Part shown: positions 1 to 7,377 of the stretch, in pieces
Numbering within the stretch: the stretch's first letter is position 1
Layout: each line of letters begins with the position of its first letter
Assembly: GCA_015065785.1 (NCBI GenBank)
Contig: SVPR01000012.1
Span: 1-64,000 of the forward strand
Direction: 5' to 3'
Origin: Oscillospiraceae bacterium
GTDB taxonomy: Bacteria > Bacillota > Clostridia > Oscillospirales > Acutalibacteraceae
DNA: 64,000 bases
Notes under the pieces: model-generated
What the model was told of the DNA's origin: nothing
Databases searched by the model: none
What the model saw: the letters and a program-made list of their open reading frames with translations, nothing else
Position numbers and translations under genes: made by a program

Positions 1-1
1 C

Positions 2-91
2 GACCAGGCTGCTGCTAAAGGTCTTCTTCACAAAAACAACGCTGCTCACAAAAAGTCTGCACTTGTTACAAAGCTTAACAAAGCTAACTAA
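2..91 (+). CDS. rpsT: 30S ribosomal protein S20, C-terminal part (5' end outside the window)
   Basis: The reading frame open at the left edge encodes the last 29 residues of a short, basic, Ala/Lys-rich protein. It contains the pattern HKNNAAHKKSAL followed by VTKLNKAN and a TAA stop. This is the typical end of ribosomal protein S20, which binds 16S rRNA in the 30S subunit. A perfect terminator hairpin follows 16 bases after the stop, as expected for the usually monocistronic rpsT. Only the C-terminus is visible, so the length and start cannot be judged. Confidence 0.88.
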   Translation, partial: DQAAAKGLLHKNNAAHKKSALVTKLNKAN

Positions 92-107
92 TTTAATATT
101 AGTTCGA

Positions 108-145
108 GGAAAAGCCATAGCATAGTGCTATGGCTTTTCCTTTTT
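108..145 (+). terminator. Rho-independent terminator of rpsT
   Basis: A perfect 15-bp inverted repeat (108-122 with 126-140, 3-base loop) is followed by five T residues at 141-145. It lies directly downstream of the rpsT stop codon on the plus strand. Confidence 0.93.
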
Positions 146-149
146 ATAA

Positions 150-191
150 AACAACCCATAATGAATTTTACAGAATTCATTATGGGTTGTT
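150..191 (-). terminator. Terminator of trpS
   Basis: A perfect 18-bp inverted repeat (150-167 with 174-191, 6-base loop) sits just past the trpS stop. Reading on the minus strand, the stem runs into a T-rich stretch. It is separate from the adjacent rpsT terminator, so the two genes end back to back. Confidence 0.88.
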
Positions 192-195
192 AAAT

Positions 196-1212
196 TTATC
201 TTGGTAAGAAGCCTACCTTTTTCATTACCTTGTCGAGTGTTCTCTGAGAAAGTCTTGTTGCCATTTCTGCACCATTTCTCATACATTCTTCAAGATATTT
301 CTTTTCGTTTATAAGCTCTTTATATTTTGTCTGAATCGGCTCTAATTCCTTGACAACTGCTTCACCTACTGCAGTTTTAAAATCACCATAGCCTCTGCCG
401 TCAAATTCTTTTTCAATCTCTTCAAATGATTTACCAGTACAGCAAGAATAAATTGTCATAAGGTTATTAATGCCGTCTTTGCCGTCAGCGAAACGAACGC
501 AAGCCTCACTGTCAGTAACTGCACTTTTAATCTTCTTCATAATTATATTAGGCTCATCGAGCATTGAAATATATGATTTAGGATTCTCGTCTGATTTACT
601 CATTTTCTTGAGTGGGTCCTGAAGAGATGTTATTTTAGCACCTGCTTTGCCAATAAATGGTTCAGGCATTTTTAAAACATCGCCATAAATTGAGTTGAAC
701 CTGTCGCAGATATTTCTTGCAATTTCAAGGTGTTGCTTCTGGTCTGCACCAATCGGAACAAAGTCTGCATTATAAATAAGAATATCTGCAGCCATTAAAA
801 TTGGATAATCAAAAAGACCGACAGTAATATTATCTTTATGCTTCTGGCTTTTTTCTTTAAATTGAGTCATTCTTGCCGCTTCGCCAAACTGTGTGTAGCA
901 GTTTAAAATCCAGCCTAATTGCGCGTGTGTCGGAACATGGCTCTGAACGAAAACAATATTTTTCTCAGGGTCAATGCCTAAAGCTAAAAGCAAAGCATAA
1001 AGCTCTAATGTATTCTTTTTAAGCTGCTGTGGATTGTCACGGAATGTTGGAACTGTGATTGAGTGTAAATCAGCTACACCATAAAGACAATTATAATCAT
1101 CGCACATATTAGCCCAATTTTTAAGCGCACCTAAGTAGTTACCTAAAGTTGGTGTACCTGTAGGCTGAATACAGCTTAAAACAATCTTTTTCTTTTCTTG
1201 AGTATTCTCCAT
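196..1212 (-). CDS. trpS: Tryptophanyl-tRNA synthetase
   Basis: A 338-residue class Ic aminoacyl-tRNA synthetase that charges tRNA-Trp in the cytoplasm. The N-terminal PTGTPTLGNYLG segment (residues 18-28) carries the HIGH-equivalent signature. GADQKQHLE (155-163) lies in the catalytic fold, and KKMSKSDENP holds the KMSKS loop at about 203-207. The length is normal for bacterial TrpRS. It lies 45 bases downstream of an acetyltransferase gene on the same strand, and a possible own promoter is visible in that gap. There is no room for a T-box leader directly upstream, so any T-box control would have to act ahead of the acetyltransferase gene, where I see none. Confidence 0.97.
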   Translation of the reverse strand: MENTQEKKKIVLSCIQPTGTPTLGNYLGALKNWANMCDDYNCLYGVADLHSITVPTFRDNPQQLKKNTLELYALLLALGIDPEKNIVFVQSHVPTHAQLGWILNCYTQFGEAARMTQFKEKSQKHKDNITVGLFDYPILMAADILIYNADFVPIGADQKQHLEIARNICDRFNSIYGDVLKMPEPFIGKAGAKITSLQDPLKKMSKSDENPKSYISMLDEPNIIMKKIKSAVTDSEACVRFADGKDGINNLMTIYSCCTGKSFEEIEKEFDGRGYGDFKTAVGEAVVKELEPIQTKYKELINEKKYLEECMRNGAEMATRLSQRTLDKVMKKVGFLPR

Positions 1213-1244
1213 AATATGTAAAAACCTTTCTTAATATAGAAGCT

Positions 1245-1274
1245 ATTATATATTCTATTACAATTTCATTCCAA
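1245..1274 (-). promoter_or_regulatory. Possible trpS promoter
   Basis: On the minus strand a TTGGAA box (1269-1274), lying in the last codons of the acetyltransferase gene, is followed 18 bases later by a perfect TATAAT (1245-1250). It lies 33 bases upstream of the trpS start, suggesting trpS can be transcribed on its own. Confidence 0.45.
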
Positions 1275-1815
1275 ATGCAACATCATCTTTTGTTTCTTCC
1301 AGAACTGTGAAGCCATATTTTTTGTAGAAATTAATACCTACCTCATTTTCAGCATTGCAACAAAGCATAACTCCTTTTACGCCCTTAGCTTTGTAATGGT
1401 CAAAAAGTGCATTTATCAACTTACCACCTGCACCGAATCTCTGGTATTCAGGTAAAATATTTATATGAAAATGAGCAGGATATTCGTCTTTGAATTTTTC
1501 GTGAATATTGGTTGAAGCCAACGACCAGTTATATCTGTTTTCACCTAAAGGCTTAACAAGTGAGCAATATTCACTGTGCAGCACCTTTTTATATGGCTCA
1601 AAGCTCTCGGCAGAAATTATAAAGCCCACTGCCCTGCCGTCATCATCAACAACAAAACAATTGTCAGGTTCTCTTTCTATATAATATTCACAAAATGTAT
1701 GAAGTACAAGCTGTGCTGTTGCTTCATCGGGAATACTGTCATAACCCTCTGCATTAAGACACGCGAATTTAACATTCTCTGCATCTTTCTCTTCATATTT
1801 TCTAATTGTTACCAT
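1258..1815 (-). CDS. GNAT-family N-acetyltransferase
   Basis: A 185-residue protein with the GNAT fold. The central strand and acetyl-CoA loop read HINILPEYQRFGAGGKLI (about 116-134), matching the Q/R-x-x-G-x-G/A motif A. NFYKKYGF near 162-169 is motif B. The family transfers an acetyl group from acetyl-CoA to an amine; the substrate cannot be read from the sequence. The N-terminal half (about 1-110) is not obviously related to a named subfamily. It is co-directional with trpS. Confidence is high for the fold and low for any specific role. Confidence 0.85.
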   Translation of the reverse strand: MVTIRKYEEKDAENVKFACLNAEGYDSIPDEATAQLVLHTFCEYYIEREPDNCFVVDDDGRAVGFIISAESFEPYKKVLHSEYCSLVKPLGENRYNWSLASTNIHEKFKDEYPAHFHINILPEYQRFGAGGKLINALFDHYKAKGVKGVMLCCNAENEVGINFYKKYGFTVLEETKDDVAFGMKL

Positions 1816-1876
1816 TTGAAATCACCGCTATATATAATAATAAAAATCGAAGAAAAAAGCAATAGCAAAATAAACA

Positions 1877-1904
1877 TTGCAAGAAAATTATTATGGTGTA
1901 TAAT
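1877..1904 (+). promoter_or_regulatory. Promoter of the ceramidase-like gene
   Basis: TTGCAA (1877-1882), a 16-base spacer and a perfect TATAAT (1899-1904). Transcription would begin near 1911, which supports translation from the ATG at 1923 rather than from an upstream in-frame codon at 1893. Confidence 0.7.
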
Positions 1905-1922
1905 ATTATTCGGGTGATAAAA

Positions 1923-3401
1923 ATGAGTTCTTTTAATTTTAAGAGAAAAGCAATTGAATTTTTAGGTAAACTTATTGTAATAGCAATACCGAAAAAATCT
2001 TTAGCAAATGAAAACAATTCGAGAAAATATATGTTGTCAGGTGATGAAAAATTTGATTTTTCAAGTGGTGAATTTTTCACCTGCGGATTTTCTAAAGCAA
2101 TTTTAACACCTGATGGTGTTAAAGACGAAAAATATTTTATTGCAGGCTACGATTCAAATAATAAAGCTACTGATGTGCTTGATGATATGTATGCCCGTGT
2201 TATTTTTATTGATGACAACAAGGGCAACGGTGGTGTTATTTTTTGCAGTATTGATGCAGTTGGAATAAGCCGTAAGGATATAAATGACATAAGAAAGCTT
2301 GTTTTGGAAAATGAGGAAATGCAAAACATCAAATCAATTAATATTTGTGCTACGCACTCTCACTCTGCTATTGATACACAAGGACTCTGGGGTGAAAAGC
2401 TTTACAAAAGCGGTAGAAACGAAGAATTTATGACCGAGCTAAAAAAGAGAACTGCAAAAGCTATTATTGAGGCTTACCAAAATAAAACTAACGGAAAGTT
2501 ATATTTCAGTAGCATTGAAACAGAAGATTTGCAATATGATTGCAGAACGCCTGAAACCTTTGACAGAAACTTAAACAGAATTCATTTTAAGCCATTTGAT
2601 GAAAGCAAAAAAGAAATTTTTATGGTAAACTTTGCTTCACACGCAGAGCTTTTAGGAAGTAAAACGAAAACTGTTAGTGCAGATTTCCCCTGCTATATGA
2701 TTAAAGAAATTGAGGAAAACAATCAAAATTGCGAAGTTGCTTTCTTTAATGGTGCTATCGGTGGAATGATTTCTGCAAAAGAGATTAAAAAAGTTTACAG
2801 AAACACCATAGACTGCGAAGAATATACAAAAGAATTTGGTAAGACTTTAGGCAAGTTAGTTTTAAATTTAACTCACGAAGAAGAAATTGAGCCAATTATA
2901 AATATAAAATCAAAGCAAATAAATGTACCCGTTGAAAATTTTGTTCTCACTCTCGCAAGGTTTTTAAAGGTGCTTAATAACGATTTTATAAAACAAAAAT
3001 CAAACGCTTTTGTTATTTCGGAAGTCGGATATTTAGTTTTGGGTAAAAGTCAGGTTGCAATGTTTTTAATTCCAGGTGAATTGTTCCCTGAGCTTTATAA
3101 TGGTGAATTTTTAAGTGCAGACGAAAGTGCGAATAACTGCGAAGCAGATTACACACCACTTATCAAAATGACTGACATCAAAAACAATTTTGTTGTTGGG
3201 CTTTGCAACGATGAATTAGGTTACATAATTCCAAAAAACGATTTTATTCTCAACGAAAAAATCCCTTATATAAAATCTGCTAATGACAGATTAGGCAGAA
3301 ATCATTATGAAGAAACGAATTCTGTCGGACCGAAAACGGCAGAAGTGATTCTTGATAGTATGGCTGGTTTGGTGAGTGGGCAGAAAAATGCTGAATGCTG
3401 A
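1923..3401 (+). CDS. Neutral/alkaline ceramidase-like protein
   Basis: A 492-residue protein resembling the N-terminal domain of neutral/alkaline (non-lysosomal) ceramidases, zinc enzymes that release fatty acid from ceramide. The opening FTCGFSKAILTP and the zinc-ligand region ICATHSHSAID (H145, H147), plus NFASHAE (H240), match the family layout. The family's catalytic Ser lies in a GDVSP motif; the equivalent region reads FNGAIGGMIS (about 275-284) with no Ser in the matching place, so the activity is uncertain. It is shorter than classical bacterial ceramidases (about 650 residues), and I see no clear signal peptide. The start is set at the ATG preceded by GGGTGAT; an upstream in-frame codon would lie before the predicted transcription start. 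The last codons (AEC then TGA) fall in an intergenic repeat. Confidence 0.7.
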   Translation: MSSFNFKRKAIEFLGKLIVIAIPKKSLANENNSRKYMLSGDEKFDFSSGEFFTCGFSKAILTPDGVKDEKYFIAGYDSNNKATDVLDDMYARVIFIDDNKGNGGVIFCSIDAVGISRKDINDIRKLVLENEEMQNIKSINICATHSHSAIDTQGLWGEKLYKSGRNEEFMTELKKRTAKAIIEAYQNKTNGKLYFSSIETEDLQYDCRTPETFDRNLNRIHFKPFDESKKEIFMVNFASHAELLGSKTKTVSADFPCYMIKEIEENNQNCEVAFFNGAIGGMISAKEIKKVYRNTIDCEEYTKEFGKTLGKLVLNLTHEEEIEPIINIKSKQINVPVENFVLTLARFLKVLNNDFIKQKSNAFVISEVGYLVLGKSQVAMFLIPGELFPELYNGEFLSADESANNCEADYTPLIKMTDIKNNFVVGLCNDELGYIIPKNDFILNEKIPYIKSANDRLGRNHYEETNSVGPKTAEVILDSMAGLVSGQKNAEC

Positions 3402-3505
3402 GTGCAGAATGCAGAATGCAGAATTTCGGAACTGCGTTGGCTATTATAATTGAAAATTGAAAGTTGAAAATTGAAAATTTCGGGGCTACGCCGTAATTAT
3501 AATAA
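3393..3505 (+). repeat. Heptamer-period repeat array after the ceramidase-like gene
   Basis: Two successive modules. The first is a 7-nt-period tract of GCAGAAT type (about 3393-3423), a TTTCGG box and a mini-hairpin AAC-TGC-GTT, then ATTATAATT (3424-3451). The second is a 7-nt-period tract of TTGAAAA type (3451-3477), TTTCGG, a mini-hairpin GGC-TAC-GCC and AATTATAAT (3478-3502). The array overlaps the stop codon of the preceding gene. Similar modules occur at 3641-3720, 21331-21390, 21635-21713, 28529-28580 and 28661-28778. I do not recognise the family. Confidence 0.85.
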
Positions 3506-3570
3506 TTGGTTATAATGGTAAATTGACTTTTTCATTTATACTAATTACAAATATTAAGATTAAAATATAA

Positions 3571-3617
3571 AAATTCTATCATTTTTAGTTTATATAAAAC
3601 TTCAAATGATAGAATTT
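3571..3617. terminator. Hairpin between convergent genes (CTATCATTT family, copy 1)
   Basis: A 14-bp perfect stem (3571-3584 with 3604-3617) in the middle of a convergent intergenic region. T-rich sequence flanks it, so it may terminate transcription from both sides. The CTATCATTTTTAGTT core is shared with the hairpin at 28584-28633, with compensatory outer bases. Confidence 0.65.
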
Positions 3618-3640
3618 CTTGTTTCTATGGATTACTATTA

Positions 3641-3720
3641 CAATTGCCGACCGCAGGTCCCACAATTTTCAATTTTCCGTTTTCAATTTTCAATTCAAAA
3701 TAGCACTCAGCACGACTTTG
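3641..3720 (-). repeat. Heptamer-period repeat module after the transglutaminase gene
   Basis: Read on the minus strand, this starts about 24 bases after the stop of the upstream gene with a GTGCTGAGTGC-like sequence. It continues with a TTGAAAA-type 7-nt-period tract (about 3666-3705) and ends in a mini-hairpin GACC-TGC-GGTC followed by GGCAATTGTAAT (3641-3665). It faces the array at 3393-3505 across a central hairpin. Confidence 0.8.
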
Positions 3721-3743
3721 GCTCAGCATTTTCCTGACCACTG

Positions 3744-6440
3744 TTATCTTTTAACATTCGCACTAGCTTTATAGGTACTCGCCACCTTGCCATTGACAGC
3801 CTTTACAGTGTAGCGATATGTTACGCCTTTCTTTGCTGACTTATCTGTCCAGGTCTTTTTGGATGCAGCTGCTGTGCCCATCTTTTTCCAGCCTGACCAT
3901 TTTTTAGTCTTTGCGTTGTATTCCATTCTGTAAATTGTGTAGCCTGTTGAGCCTGCACTTTGTGTCCAGGAAACATTTATACCATTACTTACCGCTTTTA
4001 CTGTTGTCTTTGGTTGTGCTAAGTAGAGTAATGTGTTTGATGCAGTGTAGGTACTCTTTACACTTCCGTTAATTGCACGGACTGTGTAGCGATATGTTTT
4101 ACCACTACTTGCAGATTTATCTACCCAGGAAACTGTTGAGCCGTTTTTAATTGTGCCCATATTCTTCCAGCCAGACCAAGCGCCATTTACATATTCACTT
4201 CTGTAAATTGTGTAGCCCTTTGAACCTGCAATCTTGTTCCAACTAACTTTCATCCCACTTGCGTTATTTGCAATTTTTACTGTTGGTTGTGCTAAGAATA
4301 ATGTTGCTACACCATTTTTGTTATATGCACTTGCAAAGCTATTGTTTCTCGCTCTTACAGTATATCTGTACTGTGTACCACTTTTGGCATTTTTATCGAC
4401 CCAAGAGGTTGCAGTTGCTTTCGCAGTACCACGATTTGCCCAACCGCTCCACTTTTTAGTTTTTGTGTTGTAGGTTGAAGAATATACTGTATATCCTGTT
4501 GCATTTGCTGCAGTTGACCAACTAACTTTAATACCATTTGAAGCGTTTGCAACTTTTACTGTTGGGGTTACATTATATACTAAATTTGAAGTTCCTTTAT
4601 AATTACTTTTTGATTCACCATTCACCGCACGAACTGTATAACTATAGGTTGTTCCAAGTTTTACAGTTTTATCAGTGTAGCTTGTGCCTGTGTAACCACT
4701 CTTTAATGCGGTCCAGCCTGAGTATTTCTTTGTTGAAGTATTGTATGTTCTTCTGTAAACAATATAACTTTTAGCATTTGCAGTCGCAGACCAATTTATC
4801 GTAATACCCGAAGCAGAATTTTTAATTGTTGCTGTCGGAATACCGGGAATTTTAGGAACAGAAGCACTTTCCATAACAGTTTTGCATATTGTACATTTTT
4901 TAACTTTTGTACCAACGGCAGTTGCTGTAGCGTTTTTTGTAGTTTCCCAATTACCTGCTATATGCTTACCATTAGTTGGTATAGACTCAGTTTTAAGAAC
5001 ATTTTTACAAACTGTACATTCAATATGTTTAGAACCAGTGTTACTACAGTTTGGTTCTTTATCTGTAATCCAATTTGATTGTGTGTGATTGGTTTTTACA
5101 ACCTTTTTATTAGTAGATTTAGAGTCTAATGCACCAAATTCAAATATAATATACTCATAGGTAAAAGTACAGTCAATATATGAAAGTCCCCATAAAGAAC
5201 AATCAACATTATTTTTTCCTACATATTCATCTGGTGTTTTCAAAGTGTACTCAACTGTTTCTTCTTTTGTTACAGGATTCAATTTAAAAATCTGTGTAGG
5301 AGTTGAATAATATAAAAAAGCACCGTCAGTTGCGAGCTTTGTAAATGAATTTATACCAGTACCCTGCTCTTCAAACATCCAATCACAAGAAACAGTTTTA
5401 ACTAATGTCGCGTCGCTACCATCAGTTTTATTTAGTTTCATAAGTTTCTCATTAAGGTTATCGAAATAGTAAATTTCATTATTTAAAAGCTGGAAACCTG
5501 TTGAAGAATTCTGCCAGAAATAATTATCGTAAGTTGTATTCGTAGGTGTTGATGTATAGTCAATTTTTCCATTTCTGTCAGCGTGACCTGTTTCAATCAT
5601 TCCTTGTGTTGATCTCAAGAAATTTTTGTGATAAACCTTACCTTCTTCGGTATAACCAGAAGCGTCATCCCAGGTAACATCAACATGGTAAGGAATATTA
5701 TTTATATAAACAATATTCCAGCCGTGGTCAAGGTATTTTGAAGATACATATTCACTTTTAATACCAACTAAACCGAGAAGATACTGGTAAGCATTGGCAT
5801 AACCCTGACAAACTGCTTTTTTCAGTACAATTGCACTATAGGCAGTATGAGCAGAATAATTTTTATCAGCTGGATAACCATAACTACAACTAAGAGCCAA
5901 TCTGTCGTGAATTAAAAGAGCTTTTTCAACATCACTTAAAGAACTATTGCCTTTAATACCTGCTAAAAGCTTATTTGTTTCAATTTCTAATAACTTTTGC
6001 TCTTTTATTAGCTTTTCGCACTCTGCTTGAGATAAATACTCGACATAAATATGCGTAATGTATGAATTAAGACTTCTTACACTGGAAACCTTAACACCAA
6101 CTACACCCGATTCTTCACTTATATAGGTTTTTAAAGCAGAAAAAACTTGTGAATTGTACGGAATTTTTGTACTTGAATCAAGCGTAAATACGATTTTGGG
6201 ATCATTGATTTCCCACGAATACTGTTGCGCTTCTAGCAATATTTCATTAAATCCATTTAAATCTATATATTGACTCAAAATACTTGCAGCACTTGAAGCA
6301 TTATGTAATTCAGGTGATATTAAATCACTCTCAACTATTTCTTTCTCAGGTATATTTAAAGCATTTACATTTACAGGTACGCTGAAAAATATACCTATAA
6401 CAAATAAAACTGATAAAATCGAACATAAAAATCTTTTCAT
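3744..6440 (-). CDS. Secreted transglutaminase-like protein with C-terminal Fn3 repeats
   Basis: An 898-residue exported protein. Residues 1-28 form a signal peptide (basic start, hydrophobic core, cleavage near VNALN). A transglutaminase/protease-like domain follows at about 170-260, with a visible Cys-His-Asp triad: C211 in AVCQGYAN, H239 in LDHGWN and D254 in YHVDVTWDD. Residues 310-440 hold a beta-rich segment with FDNLNEKLMKLNK-type repeats. At 450-530 there are two repeats of an H-x-W...C-x-x-C pattern (ECTVCK, KCTICK), perhaps small metal sites. Four fibronectin type III repeats of about 90 residues fill 531-898, with repeated SYTVRAVNG-like strands. It probably acts at the cell surface as a protease or peptidoglycan-binding factor; the substrate is unknown. 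Confidence 0.88.
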   Translation of the reverse strand: MKRFLCSILSVLFVIGIFFSVPVNVNALNIPEKEIVESDLISPELHNASSAASILSQYIDLNGFNEILLEAQQYSWEINDPKIVFTLDSSTKIPYNSQVFSALKTYISEESGVVGVKVSSVRSLNSYITHIYVEYLSQAECEKLIKEQKLLEIETNKLLAGIKGNSSLSDVEKALLIHDRLALSCSYGYPADKNYSAHTAYSAIVLKKAVCQGYANAYQYLLGLVGIKSEYVSSKYLDHGWNIVYINNIPYHVDVTWDDASGYTEEGKVYHKNFLRSTQGMIETGHADRNGKIDYTSTPTNTTYDNYFWQNSSTGFQLLNNEIYYFDNLNEKLMKLNKTDGSDATLVKTVSCDWMFEEQGTGINSFTKLATDGAFLYYSTPTQIFKLNPVTKEETVEYTLKTPDEYVGKNNVDCSLWGLSYIDCTFTYEYIIFEFGALDSKSTNKKVVKTNHTQSNWITDKEPNCSNTGSKHIECTVCKNVLKTESIPTNGKHIAGNWETTKNATATAVGTKVKKCTICKTVMESASVPKIPGIPTATIKNSASGITINWSATANAKSYIVYRRTYNTSTKKYSGWTALKSGYTGTSYTDKTVKLGTTYSYTVRAVNGESKSNYKGTSNLVYNVTPTVKVANASNGIKVSWSTAANATGYTVYSSTYNTKTKKWSGWANRGTAKATATSWVDKNAKSGTQYRYTVRARNNSFASAYNKNGVATLFLAQPTVKIANNASGMKVSWNKIAGSKGYTIYRSEYVNGAWSGWKNMGTIKNGSTVSWVDKSASSGKTYRYTVRAINGSVKSTYTASNTLLYLAQPKTTVKAVSNGINVSWTQSAGSTGYTIYRMEYNAKTKKWSGWKKMGTAAASKKTWTDKSAKKGVTYRYTVKAVNGKVASTYKASANVKR

Positions 6441-6466
6441 TTAAACAGCTCCTTATTTAACAACTT

Positions 6467-7360
6467 TCACTTGATTTCAATATCTGCATAAACAGGAAAA
6501 TGGTCTGAAACATAGCGCTCGTCAATACCGGCAGTTACTACTTTGTATGAAAGTGCATTGAAATTATCATTTACCATTACATAGTCAATAATATCCTTAG
6601 CGTGTTTTGATGGTTTTGTGTCGTGATATGTAAGATAGTCCATTGTATCACTTGCTAAATATTTTGTATCTTTTAACTCTTTTGTAAATGCAACATAGTT
6701 GTCAGAGCCCTCTTTTACATTCATATCAGCAGTAAAAACAACAGGTAAATCTTTATATTTTTCAATGTGTGCTAAAATCATTTTAACACTTTCTTCTCTT
6801 GCTTTAATTCCAACATGGTCAAAGTGAGAATTTACGTGTACATATTGCTCTTTTGTTTCTTTATTTTCTAACACTGCCCATGTGCAAATACGAAAACATG
6901 CAGCATCCCAACCCAAAGACGGTGTGTCCGGTGTTTCTGAAAGCCAGAAAGTACCACTATCTAAAAGATTGTATTTGTCTTTAAGATAGAAAACAGCAGA
7001 ATATTCGCCCACATTTTCACCATCATCACGGGCTACGCCAACATAATCGTAATCGGTAAGAGTTTCTTTTAATGTAGCCATCCATTCAGGTGTTGCTTCC
7101 TGAACACCCACAGAATCGGCAGCACTGTTTACAATTGTATCTGTAACAATACCGATTCTGTCTTCCCAGGTATCACGACCAACATTGGTACAACGGATAT
7201 TAAAGCTCATAATTCTGATTGTTTCTTCACTTTTCTTAGGTTCAAAATCCTGAATTACATCCGGCCAATCCTTATATAAAAGAACGCCTGAAGTAACGCC
7301 AAGTGCTACAACCAAAACAATGGAAACAACGCTGATAATAATTTTTTTCTTCTTACTCAT
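6467..7360 (-). CDS. Membrane-anchored endonuclease/exonuclease/phosphatase (EEP) family hydrolase
   Basis: 297 residues. Residues 7-30 form an N-terminal membrane anchor or uncleaved signal after a KKKK start. The rest is an EEP (DNase I-like) fold: IMSFNIRC (N54), VQEAT (E88), NSHFDH (H179), ADMN (D212, N214) and the terminal SDHFPV (D285-H286). These are the usual metal and catalytic positions. This secreted subfamily often acts on phosphodiesters or phospholipid head groups; the actual substrate is unknown. It lies 26 bases upstream of the transglutaminase gene, so the two may be co-transcribed. Confidence 0.88.
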   Translation of the reverse strand: MSKKKKIIISVVSIVLVVALGVTSGVLLYKDWPDVIQDFEPKKSEETIRIMSFNIRCTNVGRDTWEDRIGIVTDTIVNSAADSVGVQEATPEWMATLKETLTDYDYVGVARDDGENVGEYSAVFYLKDKYNLLDSGTFWLSETPDTPSLGWDAACFRICTWAVLENKETKEQYVHVNSHFDHVGIKAREESVKMILAHIEKYKDLPVVFTADMNVKEGSDNYVAFTKELKDTKYLASDTMDYLTYHDTKPSKHAKDIIDYVMVNDNFNALSYKVVTAGIDERYVSDHFPVYADIEIK

Positions 7361-7377
7361 AATTCAAAACCACTTTC

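Noticed and set aside
1213-1260. T-box riboswitch before trpS
   Set aside because: The gap to the upstream gene is only 45 bases, far too short for a T-box, and no specifier or antiterminator pattern is seen.
1893-1922. Upstream start for the ceramidase-like gene
   Set aside because: It would lie before or within the -10 box of the predicted promoter and has no ribosome binding site; the ATG at 1923 has one.
3390-3402. UGA as selenocysteine in TGC-TGA endings
   Set aside because: The TGA sits in a repeat, no SECIS-like hairpin follows at the expected distance, and the downstream frame is not protein-like.
3393-3520. CRISPR array
   Set aside because: Units are 7 nt and continuous; there are no 20-40 nt spacers between identical repeats and no cas genes.
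4234-5088. Plus-strand open frames inside the transglutaminase/Fn3 gene
   Set aside because: They are antisense to a strongly conserved repeat-bearing protein, have no ribosome binding sites and show low-complexity translations (Leu/Phe/Cys-rich).
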